Below, in pieces: positions 5,939 to 11,052 of a stretch of 11,052 bases of DNA. This DNA is from CAISGS01 sp044376615. GTDB taxonomy: Bacteria; Pseudomonadota; Alphaproteobacteria; Caulobacterales; Caulobacteraceae. The notes under the pieces were generated by a model, which saw only the letters and a program-made list of their open reading frames with translations, was not told the DNA's origin and made no database searches. Position 1 is the stretch's first letter; every line of letters begins with the position of its first letter. Position numbers and translations under genes: made by a program. Where the stretch lies: contig JBILKO010000082.1 in NCBI GenBank assembly GCA_044376615.1, forward strand, positions 1 through 11,052, written 5' to 3'.

Positions 5939-7431
5939 GCTGGGCTCTCTTGAGCCTGAACCCGGGGATCGCTAAGCACCCAAGTGTCTTTCGAGCCGCC
6001 GCCCTGGCTGGAATTGACCACCAGTGAGCCGCGTTTGAGCGCAACGCGGGTCAGGGCACCGGGCGTCACCACGATCTTCTCGCCGCACAGAATAAAGGGG
6101 CGCAGATCAACATGGCGTGGCTCAATCGCGCCATCTATCAGGCAAGGTGCGGTGGATAGCTGAATGGTCGGCTGGGCGATATAATTGGCTGGGTCGGCTT
6201 TCAGCTGCTCGGCAAAATCCTCCCGCTCCTTGGCGCTGGCATGGGGGCCGACCAACATGCCATAGCCGCCAGACGCCCCAACTGCCTTGACCACCAGCTT
6301 GTCGAGATTGCCAAGCACGTGATCGAGCTGATCCGGCTCGCGGCACAAATAGGTCTCGACATTGTTCAATATGGCGTCTTGGCCGAGATAATAGCGGATA
6401 ATGGCAGGGACATAGGCATAGACCGCCTTATCGTCAGCTACCCCTGTCCCCGGTGCATTGGCGATAACGACATTGCCAGCCCGATAGGCATTGAACAGGC
6501 CCGCAACGCCCAGTGACGAGTCCCGCCGAAAGGTCAGGGGGTCGATAAAATCATCATCGACCCGTCGGTAGATCACATCGACACGCTTTAGGCCGGTGGT
6601 GGTACGCATATAGACTAGATTGTCATGGACCACGAGGTCGCGCCCCTCAACGAGCGGTGCGCCCATCAGCCGTGCGAGATAGGCATGCTCATAATAAGCT
6701 GAATTATAGACCCCGGGCGTCAGCACCACGACCTGGGGATTGGGCCTCCAATCAGAAGCCAGGCTCTTTAGGGTCGCGAGCAAGGTGTCGGGATAGCGTT
6801 CGACCGAGCGCACGCCGCTGGAGCGATAGGTTCCAGGAAATGTGCGTTTGGCCGCGTCGCGATTGGCCAGCATATAGGACACGCCCGACGGCACGCGAAG
6901 ATTGTCTTCGAGCACGACAAATTCGCCCGCCTCATTGCGGATCAGGTCGCTGCCGCAAACATTGGCATAGGCCTTGTGCGGCACAAACAGGCCTTGCATT
7001 TCACGGCGATAGGACGGGGCACCCAGGACCAGATCGCGCGGCACGATCCCGTCTTTTAGGATGGTCTGATCGCCATAGATATCGGCCAGAAATAGGTTTA
7101 GGGCCTGAAGCCTTTGGGTCAGGCCGGCCTCGATCCTGGCCCATTCCGCCGCCGGGATAATGCGGGGAAACAGGTCGGTTGGGATGATCTGTTCGGTTGA
7201 GGCCCCAGCCCCATAGACGGTAAATGTAATGCCTTGCAGCAGGAAGGATTGTTCTAAAGTCCTTTGCCGGTCTGCCAGTTCGCCAGCGCCAAGGGTCGAG
7301 ATCTGGGATTGCAGCGGGCGATAATGGTCGCGCACGCCATGACCTGCATCATACATCTCGTCATAGGCGCGATCGATAGGATAGGCTGCGGACAGGGGAA
7401 ACAGGCTGTCCTGGTCTTGGGTATCGCCCAC
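5935..7431 (-). CDS. Circularly permuted ATP-grasp amidoligase-type protein (CP_ATPgrasp family, DUF404/DUF407)
   Basis: This is a predicted ATP-dependent carboxylate-amine ligase that would form amide or peptide bonds; its natural substrate is not established. Numbering from the TTG at 7458, conserved blocks are YDEMYDAGHGVRDHYRPL (32-49), the FTVYG segment (79-83), VLEDNLRVPSGVSYML (182-197), the GGYGMLVGP glycine-rich loop (397-405), EPRHVDLRPF (446-455) and LVVNSSQGGGSKDTWVL (479-495). These are the family signatures, and length is normal. I place the start at the GTG at 7431 (498 residues), because AAGGAAG lies 8-10 bases upstream of it. The TTG at 7458, which would give 507 residues, has no ribosome-binding site. 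The gene is first in a three-gene operon and overlaps the alpha-E gene by 4 bp. Product identity is secure; the start is probable. Confidence 0.92.
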   Translation of the reverse strand: MGDTQDQDSLFPLSAAYPIDRAYDEMYDAGHGVRDHYRPLQSQISTLGAGELADRQRTLEQSFLLQGITFTVYGAGASTEQIIPTDLFPRIIPAAEWARIEAGLTQRLQALNLFLADIYGDQTILKDGIVPRDLVLGAPSYRREMQGLFVPHKAYANVCGSDLIRNEAGEFVVLEDNLRVPSGVSYMLANRDAAKRTFPGTYRSSGVRSVERYPDTLLATLKSLASDWRPNPQVVVLTPGVYNSAYYEHAYLARLMGAPLVEGRDLVVHDNLVYMRTTTGLKRVDVIYRRVDDDFIDPLTFRRDSSLGVAGLFNAYRAGNVVIANAPGTGVADDKAVYAYVPAIIRYYLGQDAILNNVETYLCREPDQLDHVLGNLDKLVVKAVGASGGYGMLVGPHASAKEREDFAEQLKADPANYIAQPTIQLSTAPCLIDGAIEPRHVDLRPFILCGEKIVVTPGALTRVALKRGSLVVNSSQGGGSKDTWVLSDPRVQAQESPA

Positions 7432-7439
7432 GCGTACAA

Positions 7440-7446
7440 CTTCCTT
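7440..7446 (-). promoter_or_regulatory. Ribosome-binding site deciding the ATP-grasp start
   Basis: AAGGAAG on the minus strand, within a longer AAGAAGGAAG run (7449-7440), lies 8 bases before the GTG at 7431. It falls inside the reading frame that a TTG start at 7458 would create. It therefore favours the shorter protein. Confidence 0.5.
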
Positions 7447-7496
7447 CTTCCGTCTCAACTGACCGTGGGTCGGCTCACTAACCTAGGTCCTGGTTT

Positions 7497-7530
7497 GGGT
7501 CTTGACGGAAAAATCGTCAATTCCAGACCC
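7497..7530. repeat. Inverted repeat with bulge in the divergent intergenic region
   Basis: On the minus strand, GGGTC (7530-7526), TGGAA (bulge), TTGACG (7520-7515), a 7-base loop, CGTCAA and GACCC (7501-7497) form an 11-bp stem with a 5-base one-sided bulge. No T-run follows on either strand, so it is not a typical terminator. It lies about 65 bases upstream of the ATP-grasp GTG and may be a leader hairpin or a repressor site. Confidence 0.5.
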
Positions 7531-7618
7531 CGAATTATTCACTTGCACAAAAATTAGGCGCGCTTGCAATGGCCGAATTGAGGACCCAACGCCTGGCCAA
7601 TACTCTTGCTGGAAATTA

Positions 7619-7639
7619 CGAAAATGAAGCCAATTTTCG
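7619..7639. repeat. Perfect 7-bp inverted repeat CGAAAAT-N7-ATTTTCG
   Basis: The arms at 7619-7625 and 7633-7639 are exact complements separated by 7 bases, so the centres are 14 bp apart. It lies about 110 bp upstream of the M20 hydrolase start and about 190 bp upstream of the ATP-grasp start. The size and spacing suit a dimeric regulator site. No T-run follows, which argues against a terminator. Confidence 0.4.
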
Positions 7640-7748
7640 CAGTTTTGGGTCATTGAACGCTCGATAATCACCAAATCTAGGCACTACAAGCCTTGCATTG
7701 CGCTTGCGGGCAGGGTTTAGCTAGGTTTTGGCGGTTTTGTTGTGAATC

Positions 7749-8993
7749 ATGTTTTTAACGGCCCAAGACCAGGCAGTGATGGATCGGCTGACGGACCAGG
7801 GTCCGGCCCTGATCACCCGTACCTGGCAATGGTCTGAAATCAATTCCGGCAGTCGTAATCTCAACGGATTGAACAAGCAAAAGCGCGCCTTAATCGAGGC
7901 CGCGTCTGGCTTGCCTGCGGATGTCGCCTGCCACACCCTAGCCCCCATGCGTGAAGTGGCCAATGACGGCCAGGTTCGCGATCTGGAAACGACCGATGCC
8001 CTGTCGATCACGGTGCGGCCCGACGCTCCGGTTCAGGTGATCCTTACCGGTCATTATGACACTGTCTTTGGCGCCGATAGCCGCTTTCAGTCGGTGGTGA
8101 CCCGCGCTGACGGCGCCCTGAACGGTCCTGGCATGGCCGATATGAAGGGCGGGCTGTGCATTATGCTCGCCGCGCTGGCGGCCTTTGAGGCCCACCCCTT
8201 AGCCAGCCGCGTTGGCTACCGGGTCCTGATGTCGCCCGATGAGGAAGTCGGTAGCCTATCGTCTGCCCCGCTCTTGGCGGAATTTGGTCGCCTAGGCCAT
8301 ATCGGCATGACCTATGAGCCCGCCTTAAGTGACGGCACCTTAGCGGGCGCCCGCAAGGGGTCGGGCAATTTTCATGTCGTGGTTCGTGGCCGCGCGGCCC
8401 ATGCGGGGCGTGACTTTGGTCTTGGCCGCAACGCCATCACCGCCGCCGCCCGACTGGCCGATCAGTTTGACCGGCTTAATGGTCAGCGCGACGGCGTGAC
8501 CTTGAATGTGTCGCGCATTGATGGCGGCGGGCCTTTGAACATGGTGCCTGATACCGCCATTGTCCGGTTCAATATTCGCTTTCCCGACCAGGCCGCTGCC
8601 GACTGGGTGCAGACAGCCGTGCGGGCAGCTATCGCGTCTAGCGGCGGCGATGGGCTCGATCTGCACCTGCATGGCGCGGTGACGCGCCCGGCCAAGCCCA
8701 TGAATGCAGCCCAGACCCAGCTGTTCGAGGCGGTGCGCCAGGTTGGGGCCTTGCTTGGCCAAGAGATTGGTTGGAAGCCATCGGGCGGTGTCTGTGAGGG
8801 CAATAACCTGTTTGCCTCGGGCCTGCCCAATATTGACACACTGGGTGTGCGCGGCGGCGATATTCACAGTGAAGATGAATATGCCTGGCCCGACAGTTTT
8901 GTCGAACGCGCGCAATTATCGGCTGGGATTTTAATGAAGCTCGCAGATGGGGGCATAGACGGTCCGGCCATTCGCGCGGCTATGGAGCTTTAG
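7749..8993 (+). CDS. M20 family metallohydrolase, carboxypeptidase G2-like; candidate succinylglutamate desuccinylase
   Basis: This 414-residue zinc hydrolase has every M20 active-site residue: H102 and D104 in TGHYDTVF, bridging D131 in GPGMADMKGG, general base E165 and metal ligand E166 in SPDEEVGS, metal ligand E190 in YEPAL, and H373 in DIHSEDE. H218 lies in the dimerisation (lid) domain, in AAHAG. The spacings 102-131-165/166-190-373 are nearly those I recall for carboxypeptidase G2 (112-141-175/176-200-385), which cleaves N-acyl glutamates. No signal peptide is seen, so it is probably cytoplasmic. The stop is 3 bp before the astA start. The context and the N-acyl-glutamate relationship suggest it hydrolyses N-succinylglutamate to succinate and glutamate, the step normally done by the unrelated AstE. 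That role is inference; a general aminoacylase or peptidase role is the alternative. The ribosome-binding site is weak. Confidence 0.9.
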   Translation: MFLTAQDQAVMDRLTDQGPALITRTWQWSEINSGSRNLNGLNKQKRALIEAASGLPADVACHTLAPMREVANDGQVRDLETTDALSITVRPDAPVQVILTGHYDTVFGADSRFQSVVTRADGALNGPGMADMKGGLCIMLAALAAFEAHPLASRVGYRVLMSPDEEVGSLSSAPLLAEFGRLGHIGMTYEPALSDGTLAGARKGSGNFHVVVRGRAAHAGRDFGLGRNAITAAARLADQFDRLNGQRDGVTLNVSRIDGGGPLNMVPDTAIVRFNIRFPDQAAADWVQTAVRAAIASSGGDGLDLHLHGAVTRPAKPMNAAQTQLFEAVRQVGALLGQEIGWKPSGGVCEGNNLFASGLPNIDTLGVRGGDIHSEDEYAWPDSFVERAQLSAGILMKLADGGIDGPAIRAAMEL

Positions 8994-8996
8994 TCT

Positions 8997-10001
8997 ATGT
9001 TGGTTGTGCGCCCAGCTGGGCCGAAAGATTTCGATTCCCTAATGGAGCTGGCCATCCTGTCTGGCCGCGGCTTTACCAGCCTGCCCGAAGACGAGGCGAC
9101 CCTGCGCGAGCGGCTCGAGACCTCCAAGGCCAGTTTTGACGGCTCGGTCGCACCGCTCGAGGCCTGGTACACCCTGATGCTCGAGGATACCGAGCTTGGT
9201 CAGGTCGATGGCGTGGCCGGCGTCAAGGCCGGGGTTGGCCTGAAGCGGCCACATTTTTCATTCCGCGTCGTGACCCTAGCCCAGTCCTCACCGACCTTGA
9301 ACATGCGCTTTGACCATAGCGCCCTGGTCTTGGTGAATGAGTGTTCGGGTTGGTCTGAAGTCGGTTCACTCTTCTTGCGGCCCGAGCGGCGTAAGGGCGG
9401 GGCCGGGCGTTTGCTGGCCCAGTCGCGCTATATGCTGATTGGTCTAGATCCGCAGCGGTTCGCCGAAATGGTCCTGGCCGAGCTGCGGGGCTGGTTTGAG
9501 GCCGATGGTGCCTGTCCATTCTGGGACAATGTCGCGTCCAAATTCTTTCGCCTGCCCTTTGACGAGGCCGATTTGATGAGCGCCTCGACCGATGGTCAGT
9601 TCATCCTCGACCTGGCCCCGCGTCATCCCATCTATGTTTCGCTACTACCCAAATCGGCCCGCGACGCAATTGGCACAGTCCATCGCGAGGGCGAGGCCGC
9701 GCGGGCCATGTTGGAGGGTGAAGGTTTTCGCTATCAGGGCCTGATCGATATTTTTGACGGCGGCCCATCAGTCGCTTGCCAGCGCGACGATATTCGCACC
9801 GTACGCGATGCGGTTGTAAGGACGGTTCAGATCGGGACAGACATTGCCGCAAGCGAGGCTCTTATCTCTAGCGGCAGGCTCGAGGCCTTCCGAGCGGTGC
9901 GAGCACCCGTGGCGATTGAAGCTGAAACCGCCACGCTCAGCCGCGATGTCGCGGACGTGCTTGGCGTGCGCAATGGCGATCTGATCCGGATAAAGGAATA
10001 G
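8997..10001 (+). CDS. astA: Arginine N-succinyltransferase (AstA)
   Basis: AstA transfers succinyl from succinyl-CoA to the alpha-amino group of arginine, the first step of the AST pathway of arginine breakdown, in the cytoplasm. The 334-residue product has the family's usual length. It begins LVVRPAGPKDFDSLMELA, and conserved blocks include GFTSLPEDE (25-33), SEVGSLFLRPERR (120-132, GNAT-like core), the FWDNVASKFF segment (175-184), HPIYVSLLP (210-218) and GLIDIFDGGPSVACQRDD (248-265). GGAG lies about 8 bases before the ATG. The gene starts 3 bp after the M20 hydrolase and ends 3 bp before astD, so all three are one transcript. Alphaproteobacteria usually carry a single AstA of this type. 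Confidence 0.95.
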   Translation: MLVVRPAGPKDFDSLMELAILSGRGFTSLPEDEATLRERLETSKASFDGSVAPLEAWYTLMLEDTELGQVDGVAGVKAGVGLKRPHFSFRVVTLAQSSPTLNMRFDHSALVLVNECSGWSEVGSLFLRPERRKGGAGRLLAQSRYMLIGLDPQRFAEMVLAELRGWFEADGACPFWDNVASKFFRLPFDEADLMSASTDGQFILDLAPRHPIYVSLLPKSARDAIGTVHREGEAARAMLEGEGFRYQGLIDIFDGGPSVACQRDDIRTVRDAVVRTVQIGTDIAASEALISSGRLEAFRAVRAPVAIEAETATLSRDVADVLGVRNGDLIRIKE

Positions 10002-10004
10002 GGC

Positions 10005-11052
10005 ATGACCAAGGGCGTTTTTATCGATGGGCGCTGGCAGGCAGGGACCGGCTCCGCCCTAACCTCACTCGATCCAGCGACTGGGCAGGTGGTTTGGCAA
10101 GAGGCCAGCGCAGGCCCCGATCAGGTCGCCGCCGCCGTTGCCGCCGCACACCGAGCGTTTCAGGCCTGGTCAGACACGCCTCGCGACGACCGTATCGCCC
10201 TGATGCGGCGCTATAAGGCGGTGCTTGAGGCCAGGACGCCGCAAATGGCCAAGGCCCTGTCGCAAGAGACCGGCAAGGCCCTTTGGGAAACCACCGCCGA
10301 GCTTGGCTCCATGATCGGCAAGATTGAGGTCTCGATCGCGGCCTTTAACGAACGCACCGGCGAAAAGCGCAGCGATATGCCGTTTGGCCAGGCGGTCTTG
10401 CGCCATCGCGGCCATGGGGTCATGGCGATCTTGGGCCCGTTCAATTTCCCTGGGCACCTGCCCAATGGCCATATTGTCCCGGCGCTTCTGGCTGGCGATT
10501 GCGTAGTCTTTAAGCCTTCCGAAGAAACGCCCTTGGCCGGGCAGGCCCTGGTCGAGGCCCTGATCGAGGCGGGCGTCCCTGACGGCGTCGTCAATCTGGT
10601 CCAGGGCGGGCGCGAGGTTGGCGCGGCCCTGATCGATCAGAAGATTGATGGGCTCCTGTTTACCGGCTCGGCCCAGGCTGGGGCCTTCTTCCGTCGTCAT
10701 TTTGCCGATCGGCCGGATGTGATCCTGGCGCTTGAGCTCGGCGGCAATAATCCCCTGATCGCTTGGGATGTGGCCGACACCGAGGCCGCAGCGGCCCTGG
10801 TTGTACAATCAGCCTTTATCACAACGGGGCAGCGATGTTCCTGTGCGCGCCGCCTGATTATCCCGACCGGCGCAGCTGGGGATGCCCTGATTGAAGCGGT
10901 CCTGGCCTTGGCCGAGCGGCTGCGCATTGGGGCCTGGGATGACGCTGACGAGCCGTTTATGGGTCCCCTGATCTCTGATCGTGCAGCCAAGGCGGCGCGG
11001 GCGGCGGCGGCCAGTTTGCCCGGCAAGGTCTTACGCGCATCGGGGTTGATTG
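10005..11052 (+). CDS. astD: Succinylglutamate-semialdehyde dehydrogenase (AstD), C-terminus cut by window end
   Basis: AstD oxidises N-succinylglutamate 5-semialdehyde to N-succinylglutamate with NAD+, the fourth step of the AST pathway. The ATG at 10005, with AAGGA shortly upstream, opens 349 codons that run to the edge without a stop. Aldehyde dehydrogenase hallmarks are GPFNFPGHLPNGHIVPALL (144-162, oxyanion N147), FKPSEETP (169-176), the FTGSAQAG cofactor loop (219-226), general base E244 in LELGGNNPL, and catalytic C278 in TGQRCSCARRL. GPFNFPGHLPNGH and RCSCARRL distinguish AstD from most other aldehyde dehydrogenases. About 130-140 residues, including the C-terminal oligomerisation part, should lie beyond the window. 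astB and possibly astE or astC may follow downstream. Confidence 0.95.
   Translation, partial: MTKGVFIDGRWQAGTGSALTSLDPATGQVVWQEASAGPDQVAAAVAAAHRAFQAWSDTPRDDRIALMRRYKAVLEARTPQMAKALSQETGKALWETTAELGSMIGKIEVSIAAFNERTGEKRSDMPFGQAVLRHRGHGVMAILGPFNFPGHLPNGHIVPALLAGDCVVFKPSEETPLAGQALVEALIEAGVPDGVVNLVQGGREVGAALIDQKIDGLLFTGSAQAGAFFRRHFADRPDVILALELGGNNPLIAWDVADTEAAAALVVQSAFITTGQRCSCARRLIIPTGAAGDALIEAVLALAERLRIGAWDDADEPFMGPLISDRAAKAARAAAASLPGKVLRASGLI

Noticed and set aside
7578..7606. TTGAGG-N17-TACTCT as the AST operon promoter
   Set aside because: Only the spacing is good. The -10 is poor, and an equally weak TTGCAT-N17-TTTAGC pair exists at 7693-7721, so neither can be called.
7483..7674. Minus-strand 63-residue open frame in the divergent intergenic region
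   Set aside because: No ribosome-binding site and no family resemblance. It spans both inverted repeats, so regulatory DNA is the simpler reading.
8340..8915. Minus-strand frame of 191 residues within the M20 hydrolase gene
   Set aside because: Antisense shadow of a gene with a complete active site; no motif of its own.
1..11052. CRISPR arrays, tRNA or rRNA genes, insertion sequences
   Set aside because: No regularly spaced repeats, cloverleaf-like sequences, transposase motifs or terminal inverted repeats were recognised on reading both strands.

Overview
The window is about 11 kb of high-GC, gene-dense DNA with very short intergenic gaps. Its protein families point to an alphaproteobacterium: a circularly permuted ATP-grasp/alpha-E/transglutaminase operon, an arginine succinyltransferase (AST) pathway operon and a paired TIGR04283/TIGR04282 glycosyltransferase set. 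Something near the Caulobacterales is plausible, but the genus is a guess. I see no rRNA, tRNA, CRISPR array, insertion sequence or phage gene.

Layout, left to right. (1) At the left edge, on the minus strand, lies the first 30 codons of a Phd/YefM-type antitoxin, with a promoter and TGTACA-like operator half-sites just upstream (about 109-157). (2) From 381 to 3991 runs a tight plus-strand operon of four genes: an iron-sulfur RNA m5U methyltransferase (RlmD/TrmA family), a class I SAM methyltransferase with an unusual N-terminal region, a family 2 glycosyltransferase (TIGR04283-like) and a DUF2064 nucleotidyl/glycosyltransferase-like protein (TIGR04282-like). (3) From 7431 down to 3995 runs a minus-strand operon: circularly permuted ATP-grasp, then an alpha-E protein, then a transglutaminase-like protease that ends in nine glutamines. 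It converges on operon 2 with only 3 bp between the stop codons. (4) A roughly 300-bp AT-richer divergent intergenic region (7432-7748) holds two clear inverted repeats. (5) From 7749 to the right edge runs a plus-strand operon: an M20 metallohydrolase of carboxypeptidase G2 type, AstA and AstD (cut by the window end).

How the genes work together. AstA and AstD are steps 1 and 4 of arginine catabolism through N-succinyl intermediates. The M20 enzyme is 3 bp upstream of astA and could perform the last step, removal of succinate from succinylglutamate, in place of the classical AstE. That is inference. The ATP-grasp/alpha-E/transglutaminase trio is a widespread predicted peptide-synthesis/peptidase system without a settled function. 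The glycosyltransferase pair plus methyltransferase looks like a small-molecule modification unit. Its usual 'arsenosugar' label is not supported here, because no arsM or arsS is present.
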